DNA of 44,559 nt from Leptospiraceae bacterium (GTDB taxonomy: Bacteria > Spirochaetota > Leptospiria > Leptospirales > Leptospiraceae): the NCBI GenBank assembly GCA_947458405.1, contig CANGZW010000016.1, positions 1 through 44,559 of the forward strand. The letters are read 5' to 3'. Shown here in pieces: positions 7,150-17,956 of the stretch. Positions within the stretch are counted from its first letter, which is position 1. Every line of letters begins with the position of its first letter. The position numbers were made by a program, and so were the translations under genes. The notes beneath the pieces were generated by a model that saw only the letters and a list, made by a program, of their open reading frames with translations, was not told where the DNA came from and ran no database searches.

Positions 7150-8580
7150 TTATTTACTTTTTTTTAAAATTGCTCTTTGATAAATTTCTTTAAATTGACT
7201 CTCACTATTTTTCCAGCTCCAATCTAATTTCATAATATTTGACCTTACTTTTCTAAAATCATTCTTTCTAGAATATAAATCTGATGCTCTTGCTAAGGCA
7301 TAATTTAATGAAAAATGATCATCAGGTTCAAAAACAAAACCAGATATTTCATTCATATTTTCACTTTCAACAACAGAGTCTCTCAAACCACCAACTCGTG
7401 ATACAATTGGAATTGAACCATACGCATGACTATAAAGTTGATTTAATCCGCATGGTTCAAACAAAGAAGGCATTATAAAAAAATCAGAGGCGGCTTCAAT
7501 CTTTCTAGCTAATGTTTCATCAAATCCTTTATAAAAGAAAATTCTATTAGGAGAATGATGACCTTCATGAAAAAAAGAACTCTCCAATGATTCTTCTCCA
7601 GATCCAAGAACAAAAAAATAAAATGGCAAATCCCATCTGTCTCTAAAAGAGCTTAAAAAAGTATTAAAACCTTTTTGAAAAGTCAATCGTCCAATCAATC
7701 CAACTAGAGGCCTATCCGGCTCTATAACCAGTTCAAACTCTTTATATAAGTGAATTTTATTTGCATGTTTACCAAGTGATACAACATCTACACTATAGTT
7801 TCTAAAAATTTTTTGATCAAACTCCGGATTCCATTCTTTATTATCAATCCCATTTAAAATACCTGTAAATGAATCGGCTCTTTCGTTTAAGATCCAAGAC
7901 AAATAACAGCCCTGCGGTTCATGTAGTACTTCATTTCTATAGCTTGGGCTAACAGTTGTTATCTCCTGAGAGTAAACTATAGCTCCTTTCATATAATTTA
8001 CTTTATCAAAATTGTTAAAGTAATTCAAATTTAAATTAAAAGGATCTACCTTTAAAAATCCAGTCATCCAAAAAGGATGATCTCCCTGATATGCCAAATT
8101 ATGAATAGTAAATACAGATGGTTTCCCTTTTGGTCTAGTATTATTAATTACACTAACTAATGATGTATGCCAATCATGCGAATGTACAACATCAACTTCT
8201 AATAGTACACCTAATGTATAACAAGCATACGAAAAAATAGCAAACGAGTACAATTCATCTGTATTTGCATAGATTTTCTCATAATTTGAAAATAGTTCAC
8301 ATTGAAAAAAATATAAATTAATATTATCTATTTTAGAATGTAAAAATTTTGATTTTGAGAGTATTAAACAAGAATCAGTTGTATAAAACTCTTCTTCGAG
8401 AAGTGCGGGGTATTCTATACCTGAAAATTCAATTTTTTGATTTAAAGATTTAATTAATGGTATTGCAATATGTACATCATTTTCAATCGATTGATACTTA
8501 CTAAGAGAAGCCAACATATCCGATAGACCTCCCACTTTAATATAAGGAAAAAACTCTGCAGTAGTATGAAGTATTTTCAT
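7150..8580 (-). CDS. glgA: Glycogen synthase (GT5)
   Basis: 476 residues, the usual bacterial GlgA length. The N-terminal ADP-glucose site is KVGGL at 15-19 (KTGGL in most homologues; Val for Thr is mild). HDWHTSL and the long TIHNLAYQG segment are typical. The C-terminal GT-B half has GRLTFQKG, the donor-site EPCGLNQLYSHAYG and VGGLRDSV. It transfers glucose from ADP-glucose to the growing alpha-1,4-glucan. The start overlaps the dcd stop as TAATG, so translation is likely coupled. No glgC or glgB lies next to it. Confidence 0.95.
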   Translation of the reverse strand: MKILHTTAEFFPYIKVGGLSDMLASLSKYQSIENDVHIAIPLIKSLNQKIEFSGIEYPALLEEEFYTTDSCLILSKSKFLHSKIDNINLYFFQCELFSNYEKIYANTDELYSFAIFSYACYTLGVLLEVDVVHSHDWHTSLVSVINNTRPKGKPSVFTIHNLAYQGDHPFWMTGFLKVDPFNLNLNYFNNFDKVNYMKGAIVYSQEITTVSPSYRNEVLHEPQGCYLSWILNERADSFTGILNGIDNKEWNPEFDQKIFRNYSVDVVSLGKHANKIHLYKEFELVIEPDRPLVGLIGRLTFQKGFNTFLSSFRDRWDLPFYFFVLGSGEESLESSFFHEGHHSPNRIFFYKGFDETLARKIEAASDFFIMPSLFEPCGLNQLYSHAYGSIPIVSRVGGLRDSVVESENMNEISGFVFEPDDHFSLNYALARASDLYSRKNDFRKVRSNIMKLDWSWKNSESQFKEIYQRAILKKSK

Positions 8581-9119
8581 TATGTATGTCCTGATGATTT
8601 ATCAAAATCCTTATAAAGTAAGGATGGTTGTATTCCTTTGTTAGATTGGTATTTCCCGGATTTATATTCTGTAATTTCTCCCTCAACTGTATGGTAAAAA
8701 ATCTGACAAATCTGAACACCAGAATATACCACCAAAGGATGTATGACAGAAATTTCTAAGGTCCAAAATCCTTTAAATCCAACATCACCAAATCCAGCTG
8801 TAATATGGACATACATACCTAATCTACCTATTGATGATCTACCTTCTAGCATTGGGACTAAATTGTAAGTTTCAGTATACTCTAATGTTCTTCCTAGATA
8901 GAGGACTCCCGGTTGGAGTAGATAGCCAGATTCTGGGATAATAATTTTTTCAGTACTTGCAGGCTTTTTCATATCCAATGGAAATTCATTATAAACCATT
9001 AGTTCATTGTGGAGACGGAGATTATAAGAGTTTGGATTTATTAATTTTTCATCAAAAGGCTCGATTATTATTTCCTTTTGATTATATTTTTTATGTATTT
9101 CTTTTCCTGTTAGTATCAC
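8580..9119 (-). CDS. dcd: dCTP deaminase
   Basis: I place the start at GTG 9119, not at the upstream ATG 9164. AAAGGAG lies just before the GTG, the protein then begins MILTGKEI as Dcd proteins do, and the longer form would intrude 44 bp into the previous gene. The result is 179 residues with EGRSSIGRLG, the TAGFGDVGF core and WTLEI, the signature of trimeric Dcd. It deaminates dCTP to dUTP, or directly to dUMP in the bifunctional type, which cannot be told apart here. Stop and start overlap as TAATGTG with the hydratase gene. Confidence 0.93.
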   Translation of the reverse strand: MILTGKEIHKKYNQKEIIIEPFDEKLINPNSYNLRLHNELMVYNEFPLDMKKPASTEKIIIPESGYLLQPGVLYLGRTLEYTETYNLVPMLEGRSSIGRLGMYVHITAGFGDVGFKGFWTLEISVIHPLVVYSGVQICQIFYHTVEGEITEYKSGKYQSNKGIQPSLLYKDFDKSSGHT

Positions 9120-9120
9120 A

Positions 9121-9888
9121 TTATTCTCCTTTAAAAATTGGTATTCTTTTTTCCTTAAAGGCATTTAAAGCCTCCACCCTATCCTTTGTTTCAAGGGTTT
9201 TAAGGTATTCTCCTCTCTCTACATCAAGTCCTTCTTCGAGAGTCAATTCAAACCCCGCATCAATTGCTCGTTTTGAATATCTTAATGCAAGCGGAGCTGA
9301 TGACATTATTTGCTCTATATATTTTTTTGAGTCTTCTGTAAAAGAATCTTGAGAAAAAACTTTATTTAGTATCCCATATTGAAATGCTTCAATACCTGTA
9401 ATACGAACTGCTCTAAAAATTAAATCCTTAGTTTTAGATATTCCAATCAATCTTGAGAGCCTTTGCGTGCCCCCAGCCCCGGGTATAATGGCCAATTTAG
9501 TTTCAGTCAAACCTATTAGCGAATCCTCTCTACCTAATCGAATATCACATGCCAAAGCTAATTCTAATCCGCCTCCAAAAGCAGAGCCATTCATCAAAGC
9601 GATCACAGGTAATTCCTGTTCTTCAATGTATTTAAGGGTTTCTCGAAACTTATCCAAGAATGATATAATTTCTATGTATGACATACCTAGCCTTTCTTCA
9701 AGATCAGCCCCCGCACAAAATACTTTTCCACCACTCCCTGTTAAAACAATACAGTGTACTTCGTTTTGACTTTGATTTTTAAATGCAGAATTTAATTCAT
9801 CTAATAGAGATTTATTGATCGCATTAGATTTATCACTTCTTTCTAATGTAATAGTTTTTATACCATTTTCAGTTGTTATACTTATCAT
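9121..9888 (-). CDS. Enoyl-CoA hydratase/isomerase (crotonase) family
   Basis: 255 residues, typical length. FCAGADLEE forms one half of the oxyanion hole and GSAFGGGLELALACD the other. Both hydratase glutamates are present 20 residues apart: E109 (GLELA) and E129 (LTETK), matching E144/E164 of the classic enzyme. IIPGAGGTQRL follows. This supports a true 2-enoyl-CoA hydratase in fatty-acid degradation, though relatives with these residues act on other enoyl-CoAs. The start overlaps the M50 stop by 4 bp (ATGA). Confidence 0.9.
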   Translation of the reverse strand: MISITTENGIKTITLERSDKSNAINKSLLDELNSAFKNQSQNEVHCIVLTGSGGKVFCAGADLEERLGMSYIEIISFLDKFRETLKYIEEQELPVIALMNGSAFGGGLELALACDIRLGREDSLIGLTETKLAIIPGAGGTQRLSRLIGISKTKDLIFRAVRITGIEAFQYGILNKVFSQDSFTEDSKKYIEQIMSSAPLALRYSKRAIDAGFELTLEEGLDVERGEYLKTLETKDRVEALNAFKEKRIPIFKGE

Positions 9889-10880
9889 AATAATTTAGTA
9901 ATCATATTAATTAAGTCATCAAATAGAGTGGGAGTATTCAACTCAGATAATGTAGCGATTGGATTGGGAACAAATATCACCACTAACGAGAATAACATAA
10001 AGAATCCTATAAATCTTCTCCATTTATTTAAACCTGTCTTATGATCGGGTACAAAGGGATGCTCCACTTTAATAAAAAAATATATAATAAATCCCCACAC
10101 TACCCAATTCAAACTCAAAAGTCCTAAAAGAACAAATCCTAAAAAAAGATAATATATCCAATTTCTATATTTCTCACCAAAAAGAGAATAAATAACATGT
10201 CCCCCGTCAAGTTGTCCAAAGGGAAATAGATTAATTGCAGTAACAAAAAAACCGACCCAGCCTGCCTGTGCAAGAGGATGTATTACTAGATTTTGAGTTT
10301 TCATGTCAATTGAGCCATGAATCCATTGTATTGTATAATATGTAAACAAGCTATCACCAAAAACTAAGCCCTGTTCGCCATGAACCATTTGAGACATATA
10401 ATCTGCAATATAAACCACTTCGGAATAATACACTCCAATCATCCAGCAGGGAATGGAGAGAATAAAACTCATGAGGGGTCCACCTACACCAATATCAAAT
10501 AACTTTTTTTTATCAGGAATAGCCTCTTCTATTTTTATAACAGCCCCCATTGTTCCAATTGGTCCAAATGGCATGGGAATGAAGTAAGGCAGGGTTGCCT
10601 TTATCCCGTAAATTCTAGCAGGAACATAGTGTCCCATTTCATGAGCAAAAAGAATTGTCAATAAGGGAATAGAATAGCTCACCTCCCTCTGAAAGTAAAC
10701 CCAAATCTGTTGACCTGCTTGCATAACGAGGGTATGATCCTGGAATAATTCTAGACCTGTTAAACTAAAATAAATCCATTCAAATACAACGTAAAGCGCA
10801 TCAAAACTGCGCTCTTTAAGAGTAAGGGTAAAAAATGTAAGTATGAACAAAAAAATATGGAAGCTAGTTTTACTTTTCAC
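9885..10880 (-). CDS. Site-2 protease family (M50) membrane metalloprotease
   Basis: 331 residues with several transmembrane segments. The zinc motif is HEMGH (80-84) in a hydrophobic helix, and the third ligand lies in FPFGQLDGGH (D225). There is no PDZ domain, so this is the small S2P type rather than RseP. It cleaves helices within the membrane in other bacteria; the substrate is not evident. It heads the overlapping minus-strand gene run and is divergent from the chemoreceptor gene. Confidence 0.9.
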   Translation of the reverse strand: MKSKTSFHIFLFILTFFTLTLKERSFDALYVVFEWIYFSLTGLELFQDHTLVMQAGQQIWVYFQREVSYSIPLLTILFAHEMGHYVPARIYGIKATLPYFIPMPFGPIGTMGAVIKIEEAIPDKKKLFDIGVGGPLMSFILSIPCWMIGVYYSEVVYIADYMSQMVHGEQGLVFGDSLFTYYTIQWIHGSIDMKTQNLVIHPLAQAGWVGFFVTAINLFPFGQLDGGHVIYSLFGEKYRNWIYYLFLGFVLLGLLSLNWVVWGFIIYFFIKVEHPFVPDHKTGLNKWRRFIGFFMLFSLVVIFVPNPIATLSELNTPTLFDDLINMITKLL

Positions 10881-10984
10881 TTGTGCTATATTAATAGAAA
10901 GGAATAATTAGTCAAGAAACCTTGAAAATCTATTTTTAAGGCTTTTTTATCAATTTATCAATAACTCCGAACGATAGGAAAAAT

Positions 10985-12754
10985 ATGCTTAGCCTAAAAA
11001 ACTTGAGTGTGAGAGGTAAAATATTTACCTCCGTAGGAATCTTTCAATTATTAAGTCTTTTAATTGCGATCGTAGCGTCTATAGCGCTAAGCCGAATGGA
11101 TTCCGAGATGGTAACACTGACCAGTTACTATGAGAAAGTTCAGGGAAAAATAAATGACATTAACTCAATGTCTGATGTTTCCTGGCACAAGGCATCAATG
11201 GCTATCTATACAGATGATCCTAGACTCTCCCAAGAATTTATCTCGGAAGCTATCAATCAACATAAGGAAAACATCAAACTTATTGGAGATGTAAAAATAG
11301 TCTTAGAAGAAAATTCCAAGACTTTTGAAGAATTAATCAGAGATCCTGACTATAGTTTGACCAATGACGACAATCCCGTGATTCTTTTCTCAGAAATTGA
11401 AAAAAGAATCATTGAACTTGATAAGTTTACAGAATCGGTTAAAGGATTATTAGACAACAAGCAAAGGAAAGAAGCAGGAGAATTAAGAGAAAAAAGAAGA
11501 CCCTTAATTATAGAATTGAGTACGTTTTTATCAAAAATTCGAAATAGCAGTATCAAAGGAATGATTGGTGCAAAAAATAAGGCTTCCCGAATTGCAAAAA
11601 TTGGAAAAATCCTTGTTTGGTCTGGTTTTTTAGGTGCGATTATCGTTGTTATTTTCATAACATCCTCTATGATTCGTTGGATAGCTCAACCAATAAGCGA
11701 AGCAGAGCACATCACAAATCGTTTTGCAGAGGGAGACTTGACCCTATCTCTCGATCTAGATAGTGAGGATGAAATAGGAAGATTAGTTCGAGCCTTAAAT
11801 AAAGCCATAGAAAACCTACGCCGAATCATTAAAGAAATCGGAAGCTCCTCGGATCATTTAGCCTCCTCAGCGGAACAATTGTCCGCTACCTCTCGTAATT
11901 TAGCAGATGGTGCCACTTCTCAAGCCACTTCTTTAGAGCAAACAGCCTCTGCGGTTACAGAAATTTCCGAATCCATTGCCTACGTATCCGAAAGTGCTAG
12001 AGAGCAAGAAAAAGAGGTCATTGAAACAAATAAATCAATGAGCGAACTTTCGAAATCCATCACTCAAATCACAGAAACTGCTCGCTCGGTCAACGAAGGA
12101 TCCCAATCCGCACTTGCAGAAGCCAAAGAAGGACAGCAGAAAGTCAATGAAACCGTAAAAAGAATGGCGGCTATCGAAGAAAGTTCTGAGCAAATATCTG
12201 ATATTATCAATGTAATTAACGATATTTCTGAGCAAACTAACTTACTTGCTCTCAATGCGGCAATTGAAGCGGCAAGAGCAGGAGAATCCGGAAGAGGGTT
12301 TGCTGTTGTAGCCGAAGAGATTTCTAAACTTGCGGCTCGCTCTCAAAAAGCGACAAGAGAGATTGCAGAGCTGATAACTGATAGCATTAGTAAAGTTAAT
12401 GATGGAAAAGTAATTGTAGGACAAGTTGTAGAATCCCTCAATAAAATCTTAAATAAATCCATTGAAGCCGCTCAATTTTCTGATCAAATTTCCAATGCCA
12501 CAAAGTTACAAAGTGCAGGAAATCAAAAAGTAATGAAATCTGTTTTAACCCTCTCGCAAATGGCTCAATCAATTTCTAGAGCAACCAATGAGATGAGACT
12601 TTCCTCAAAAGAAATCTCTAATGCTATTGAGCAGGTCAATTCGGTAGCACAAAATACAGCTTCCTCTTCTGAAGAGATGGCGGCTTCTACATCCGAATTA
12701 GCGACCCAATCTGAAAAACTCAGTAGCTTAATTTCAATCTTCAAACTAAACTAA
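10985..12754 (+). CDS. Methyl-accepting chemotaxis protein
   Basis: 589 residues. TM1 is at about 13-35 and TM2 at about 205-228, enclosing a helical sensor domain of about 170 residues (4HB-like). A HAMP domain follows ([14 protein letters not shown] ... [15 protein letters not shown]), then the long coiled-coil signalling domain. The conserved hairpin tip lies near residues 412-440 ([20 protein letters not shown]). It relays ligand binding to CheA/CheW. AGGA precedes ATG 10985. The sensed ligand is unknown. Confidence 0.97.
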   Translation: MLSLKNLSVRGKIFTSVGIFQLLSLLIAIVASIALSRMDSEMVTLTSYYEKVQGKINDINSMSDVSWHKASMAIYTDDPRLSQEFISEAINQHKENIKLIGDVKIVLEENSKTFEELIRDPDYSLTNDDNPVILFSEIEKRIIELDKFTESVKGLLDNKQRKEAGELREKRRPLIIELSTFLSKIRNSSIKGMIGAKNKASRIAKIGKILVWSGFLGAIIVVIFITSSMIRWIAQPISEAEHITNRFAEGDLTLSLDLDSEDEIGRLVRALNKAIENLRRIIKEIGSSSDHLASSAEQLSATSRNLADGATSQATSLEQTASAVTEISESIAYVSESAREQEKEVIETNKSMSELSKSITQITETARSVNEGSQSALAEAKEGQQKVNETVKRMAAIEESSEQISDIINVINDISEQTNLLALNAAIEAARAGESGRGFAVVAEEISKLAARSQKATREIAELITDSISKVNDGKVIVGQVVESLNKILNKSIEAAQFSDQISNATKLQSAGNQKVMKSVLTLSQMAQSISRATNEMRLSSKEISNAIEQVNSVAQNTASSSEEMAASTSELATQSEKLSSLISIFKLN

Positions 12755-12763
12755 AATTAAAAC

Positions 12764-12792
12764 CCTCATCATACAATCTAGGTATGATGAGG
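12764..12792 (+). terminator. Hairpin after the chemoreceptor gene
   Basis: CCTCATCATA (12764-12773) pairs perfectly with TATGATGAGG (12783-12792) around a 9-base loop, 10 bp after the stop codon. No U-tract follows, so it may be a weak terminator or an mRNA 3'-end stabiliser. Confidence 0.5.
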
Positions 12793-12868
12793 ATGATCTT
12801 CTCAATTTAAAACAGTTTTAATTTTTTCTTGTATTCAATTCTGCTAATATTTTATCATAAAAGAACAA

Positions 12869-13576
12869 GTGTTTGAAAACATAAAATTTATCAAAGAGCA
12901 TGACCCCGCCGCTAAATCCTATTTGGAAATAGTTTTGTGCTATCCAGGTCTACATGCACTTTTTTTCCATAAAATTGCCCATCAGCTATTCCTTTGGAAT
13001 ATGCCCATTCTACCACGTCTCATCAATTATTGGAGTCGATTTTTGACAGGAGTTGATATTCATCCTGGTGCTACGATTGAAGATGGTATTTTAATAGATC
13101 ATGGCACAGGTGTGGTAATTGGAGAAACTGCCATTATTCATAAGGGTTGTCTGATCTACCAAAATGTGACTTTAGGGGGAACAGGAAAAGAAATCGGAAA
13201 AAGGCATCCGACCCTAATGGAAAATGTTGTCGTTGGGGCTGGTGCAAAGGTATTGGGAAATATAACTATTCAAAAAAACTGTAGAATTGGTGCAGGCTCT
13301 GTAGTTATGAGGGATGTTCCTGAAAATTGCACGGTAGTTGGAATTCCCGGTAGAGTTGTGAAAAATATTTCCTCCCAAACTATGAATGAAGAAAATCTCC
13401 TTAACCATTCCGAATTACCCGACCCGATCGCCAGAGTTTTTTCAATCTTAGCCGAGAAAATTGAAACATTGCAAAAAGAATTAGTAAGTATCTCAAATAA
13501 ATCAGAACCATCTAAAAATCTAAAAAGAGAACAGGATGATGTTCTTCAGAATTTCATCCACGGTGATGGAATTTAA
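12869..13576 (+). CDS. cysE: Serine O-acetyltransferase
   Basis: 235 residues from a GTG start. The left-handed beta-helix domain carries the SAT signature HPGATIEDG then DHGTGVVIGETA (D77, H78), and further hexapeptide turns up to PENCTVVGIPGRVV. The N-terminal helical domain is shorter than in E. coli CysE, as in many other bacteria, and a tail of about 60 residues is charged. It makes O-acetylserine from serine and acetyl-CoA, the first step of cysteine synthesis. It stands alone; no cysK is adjacent. Confidence 0.93.
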   Translation: MFENIKFIKEHDPAAKSYLEIVLCYPGLHALFFHKIAHQLFLWNMPILPRLINYWSRFLTGVDIHPGATIEDGILIDHGTGVVIGETAIIHKGCLIYQNVTLGGTGKEIGKRHPTLMENVVVGAGAKVLGNITIQKNCRIGAGSVVMRDVPENCTVVGIPGRVVKNISSQTMNEENLLNHSELPDPIARVFSILAEKIETLQKELVSISNKSEPSKNLKREQDDVLQNFIHGDGI

Positions 13577-13657
13577 TACTTTTTTTATAAAATCAAATTT
13601 TTTTTCTTTACATTATTAAGTTTATAAAAAAGTCTCGTAGAAGGTTGAACGGATTAT

Positions 13658-14137
13658 ATGTATCTAAACAAATTATTAACTCTGATATTAGTAGCACTCA
13701 TGGTCTCTGTATTTGGATGTACTATTAGTGATCCTTCCGTTTACCAAAAATCAGTAAAAAAGCCTTCCTCCGGTTGGATTGTTTCCGATCAATCTGACAA
13801 AAAATCTGCTGATACATACTATTTTAAAATTAACTCCTATGCTGATTCCTCTATTTTAAATGGAGCTAAGAAAGAATTTAGTTGTAAAAATTCTGCTTTA
13901 GAAGATGGAAAATCAAATGCAGCTCAAAAAATATCAGAAGATATAATAGCTAATTCTATAAATTCTCTCTCCTTAAACGATATCACCATATCTATCAAAG
14001 AAGTTAGAGCAAAAGAATGCAGACCAATCGCGGTTAGTGACCCAAAAGTTCCTTTCAGTGAATGGAGTCAGTGTGAATGTGTCATTACTGCTAAAGTTGA
14101 TGGTGGTAAGTCAAATTTATTAGCCCGTACATTTTAA
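13658..14137 (+). CDS. Hypothetical lipoprotein
   Basis: 159 residues with a clear lipoprotein signal (MYLNKLLTLILVALMVSVFGC, lipobox VFGC). The mature part has an alternating pattern ending in EWSQCECVITAKVDGG, reminiscent of small LPP20-like outer-membrane lipoproteins, but I do not recognise it with confidence. Two cysteines sit close together (CEC). The last 4 bp overlap the convergent rsmD gene. Confidence 0.75.
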   Translation: MYLNKLLTLILVALMVSVFGCTISDPSVYQKSVKKPSSGWIVSDQSDKKSADTYYFKINSYADSSILNGAKKEFSCKNSALEDGKSNAAQKISEDIIANSINSLSLNDITISIKEVRAKECRPIAVSDPKVPFSEWSQCECVITAKVDGGKSNLLARTF

Positions 14138-14691
14138 TTTAGTTCCGTTATATAACAATTCCCAAACCGTCTCCCATCTTCCTTCAAATCTTTTAATATC
14201 TTAGGAGATTGAATGTATATCATTCTGCAATTTTTCATTGCCTTGAGAGCTTCTATCAATTCTAACATTTTACCACCCTCCCAAAATGTGTAGGGGGGAT
14301 CTAAAAAATAAACTAAAGAAAAGTTCTCATTTTCTTCGATTTTGTCGTAATATCGAAAACTATCTTTATGATGAAAAATCATATTATCAGAGTATTGAGA
14401 TAAGTTCTTTTTTAGACCACTAAATCTTTTAGTATCAATTTCAAATAAATGTACCTTATTAAATCCCCTAGATAAGGCTTCTAAAGCCATCTGCCCCGAG
14501 CCACTAAACAAATCGATAAAGAATGCCTCTTCTAAGAGGAGATCTCCTGACATTACATGAGAATCTATCATACTAAATATCGCTTTTTTCATAATTGAAG
14601 TTGTAAAATTAGAATGCCCTTTACTGGATTCTAATATTGGAATTTTTTTATTTTTAAAAACTCCGCCCTGAACACTGAATTCATCTGCCAT
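14134..14691 (-). CDS. rsmD: 16S rRNA (guanine-N2)-methyltransferase, RsmD family
   Basis: 185 residues. The SAM-binding motif is FIDLFSGSGQMALEALSRG, the second acidic residue is in LFEID, and the catalytic motif DPPY (YFLDPPYTFW) is that of N2-guanine/N6-adenine methyltransferases. The N-terminal GGVFKNKKI ... MKKAIFSMI matches RsmD, which methylates G966 of 16S rRNA. Members of this family are usually 180-200 residues. Confidence 0.88.
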   Translation of the reverse strand: MADEFSVQGGVFKNKKIPILESSKGHSNFTTSIMKKAIFSMIDSHVMSGDLLLEEAFFIDLFSGSGQMALEALSRGFNKVHLFEIDTKRFSGLKKNLSQYSDNMIFHHKDSFRYYDKIEENENFSLVYFLDPPYTFWEGGKMLELIEALKAMKNCRMIYIQSPKILKDLKEDGRRFGNCYITELN

Positions 14692-14864
14692 TTAAAGAAT
14701 CCTTTGAAGTATAGTTAAAAATTTTATAAATACTTAACAAGACAATATTAATCAAAAAGAATCTAAATGAAATATTTTCCTATTTCTTTATAGAAAGGAA
14801 ATATAAGTTTACTAACTTTGCTCACATAATCATTCTGGACTAAGTTTGGGAGCATTCCTTTTTG

Positions 14865-15860
<996 letters not shown>

Positions 15861-15869
15861 GGAGATTAT

Positions 15870-16856
15870 ATGGGAAAAACAGTAAAAGTTGCCGTAACAG
15901 GAGCGGCGGGACAAATAGGATATTCGCTCTTATTCAGGATTGCCTCAGGACAAATGTTTGGGTATGACACAGCTGTTGACCTCCAACTATTGGAATTAGA
16001 AGCGGCTATCCCAGTATTAAAAGGGGTTGTAATGGAATTGGAAGATTGTTCTTTTCCCCTTTTACATAAAATAACTGTAACATCTGATTTAGATGTCGCT
16101 TTTAAAGAAGCGAATTGGGCTTTATTGGTTGGGTCTGTGCCTCGAAAAGCCGGAATGGAGAGAGGAGATCTACTAAAAATCAATGGTGGCATCTTCACAA
16201 AACAAGGCAAAGCATTAGAAGCAAATGCGGCTAGTAATATCAGAACACTCGTAGTTGGTAACCCTTGTAATACAAATTGTCTTATAGCAATGAACAATGC
16301 AAAAGGAATTCCCAGTAATAGATGGTTCGCAATGACTAAATTAGATGAAAACCGTGCAAAAACTCAACTCGCTATTAAAGCTGGAGTAAATGTAGCTGAA
16401 GTTACCAATATGGCTATCTGGGGAAATCATTCAGCAACTCAATACCCAGATTTCTTTCATGCAAAAATATCTGAAAGACCTGTAACTGAAGTTATAAAAG
16501 ATCATGATTGGTTAAAAGGAGATTTTATCTCAACCGTTCAAAAGAGAGGAGCCGCAATTATCAGTGCAAGAGGAGCATCCAGTGCCGCAAGTGCCGCCAA
16601 TGCAGTTGTTGATACAGTAAGAAAAATTACAAATGTGAAACCTGTTCAACAGGGAGATTGGTTCAGCGTAGCGTTGTGTTCGGATGGTAGCTATGGTGTT
16701 GAAAAAGGATTAATCTTTGGCTATCCCGTTAGATCCAATGGAACTAATTTAGAAGTAGTTCAAGATCTACCTTTTAATGATTTTAGCAAAGAAAAATTTA
16801 AAATCACTCATGATGAATTAATTGCTGAAAGAAATGACGTTAAGGATATGATTTAA
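15870..16856 (+). CDS. mdh: Malate dehydrogenase
   Basis: 328 residues, preceded by [24 protein letters not shown] is the NAD-binding loop of the cytosolic-type MDH subfamily, [11 protein letters not shown] and [11 protein letters not shown] (catalytic-loop Asp/Arg) follow, and [12 protein letters not shown] contains the catalytic His. It interconverts malate and oxaloacetate in the TCA cycle. A hairpin at 16871-16899 follows the stop codon. Confidence 0.95.
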   Translation: MGKTVKVAVTGAAGQIGYSLLFRIASGQMFGYDTAVDLQLLELEAAIPVLKGVVMELEDCSFPLLHKITVTSDLDVAFKEANWALLVGSVPRKAGMERGDLLKINGGIFTKQGKALEANAASNIRTLVVGNPCNTNCLIAMNNAKGIPSNRWFAMTKLDENRAKTQLAIKAGVNVAEVTNMAIWGNHSATQYPDFFHAKISERPVTEVIKDHDWLKGDFISTVQKRGAAIISARGASSAASAANAVVDTVRKITNVKPVQQGDWFSVALCSDGSYGVEKGLIFGYPVRSNGTNLEVVQDLPFNDFSKEKFKITHDELIAERNDVKDMI

Positions 16857-16870
16857 CAATATAAATCTTT

Positions 16871-16899
16871 AGAGAGGCTTTTTAAATGAAGGCCTCTCT
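16871..16899 (+). terminator. Hairpin after mdh, enclosing the next start codon
   Basis: AGAGAGGC (16871-16878) pairs with GCCTCTCT (16892-16899), extended by a G-U and two A-U pairs. The loop contains ATG 16886. It looks like a rho-independent terminator that has lost its U-tract, or a stem that hides the ribosome site of the following small gene. Confidence 0.55.
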
Positions 16900-17230
16900 A
16901 TACAAAACAGACAATTTAATGGAATTTTTAATAATATTAGCAATCATAAACACAACTCTTTTAGTAGGGTTATTTATCTATCTCTTGAAGATTAAAGTTT
17001 TTTCTATTTCTCTTCCCAATAATCTTAATATCATAAAAACTTCCTCAAATTCTTTAAGTAACCAAAAATCTATTTTAGTATTACTCACATACTTCCTTTT
17101 TTTGATTATTCCTCTTTTTTGGGGTTTGGGATTTTTATTAAATTCTGATGCAAACGTCGTTGTAGTATTATTTACAATAGCATGGATATATAATTGGATA
17201 AAATATACTTATTTTTTTCCAGAAGAATAA
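16886..17230 (+). CDS. Hypothetical small membrane protein
   Basis: 114 residues with three hydrophobic stretches: residues about 13-34 (EFLIILAIINTTLLVGLFIY), about 63-85, and about 90-108. I recognise no family. The start is uncertain: ATG 16886 lies in the loop of a hairpin whose 5' arm is also the only purine-rich ribosome site, and an in-frame ATG at 16919 begins directly at the first membrane segment. It converges with motB, with no gap. Confidence 0.6.
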   Translation: MKASLYKTDNLMEFLIILAIINTTLLVGLFIYLLKIKVFSISLPNNLNIIKTSSNSLSNQKSILVLLTYFLFLIIPLFWGLGFLLNSDANVVVVLFTIAWIYNWIKYTYFFPEE

Positions 17231-17956
17231 TTACCTTTTCCGAACAAGTATTTCCAGTCTTTCTTGCTTAGCTAAACTTTCTAACGAATCCTCATTTTCT
17301 GTAATTTTTTGAAATTCAGCCATCCCTTGAACAGATATTCTTGATTCAGGAATATTGTATTTTGTTGATATTTCTTTGGCGACTAAGGAAGCTCTTTGTG
17401 CATTGTATTCCCAATTATTTTCAAAATTAGCCCTATTTGCTTCTGATATATAAGGAACTTGTACTCTGACAATTATATCTAAAGGTGTATCACGATCCAT
17501 TTCTTGGAGTCTTTTAAAAAGTTCATCACTCTCCACTGGAATTTTCACTTTACCCTCTCCTAAGGAAGATGCAGGTATCGTGAGTGTTAATTCTTCTTTG
17601 TTTTCGAGTTTTACTTGGATTTTGTCAGTTACTAAAACCTTTTTAATAGCTCCTCGTAATCTTTCCCATAGACGATACATTTGTGATTTCGGAACTAAGT
17701 CATTGTCCCTAACAATTCCACTTGAACCATCTAGTACTATAGTTTCCCCTTTATCATCTAATCCAAACCCACCTCGAATAATACTCGCAACCGACTGCAA
17801 TTTAATCGAATCTACATTAGAGATGGAATACATTACAATAAATAAACCCAGCAATAAAGTGATCATATCGGAATAAGTTAATAGCCATCTTTCAGACTGA
17901 TCTTTTTCTGTTTCAACTTTTTTTGGAGTTCTTCTGAATCTTCTATTTTCATTCAT
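17231..17956 (-). CDS. motB: MotB/OmpA-family stator-like protein
   Basis: 241 residues. A single transmembrane helix near the N-terminus (WLLTYSDMITLLLGLFIVMY) includes D30 in the position of the proton-carrying Asp of MotB. A periplasmic linker of about 90 residues is followed by an OmpA-like peptidoglycan-binding domain (FENNWEYNAQRASLVAKEI ... SRISVQGMAEF). No motA lies beside it; instead it overlaps by 4 bp with an unknown gene upstream. It may be a flagellar stator subunit or another MotB-like motor protein. Confidence 0.85.
   Translation of the reverse strand: MNENRRFRRTPKKVETEKDQSERWLLTYSDMITLLLGLFIVMYSISNVDSIKLQSVASIIRGGFGLDDKGETIVLDGSSGIVRDNDLVPKSQMYRLWERLRGAIKKVLVTDKIQVKLENKEELTLTIPASSLGEGKVKIPVESDELFKRLQEMDRDTPLDIIVRVQVPYISEANRANFENNWEYNAQRASLVAKEISTKYNIPESRISVQGMAEFQKITENEDSLESLAKQERLEILVRKR

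Noticed and set aside
9120..9164. The ATG 9164 start for dcd
   Set aside because: The extra 15 residues are not typical for Dcd, overlap the hydratase gene, and GTG 9119 has a strong ribosome site and the expected N-terminus.
10925..10984. A sigma-28-like promoter (GAACGATAG) before the chemoreceptor gene
   Set aside because: The -10-like part lies only about 10 bases from the ATG and overlaps the ribosome site, and no -35 is found at the proper spacing.
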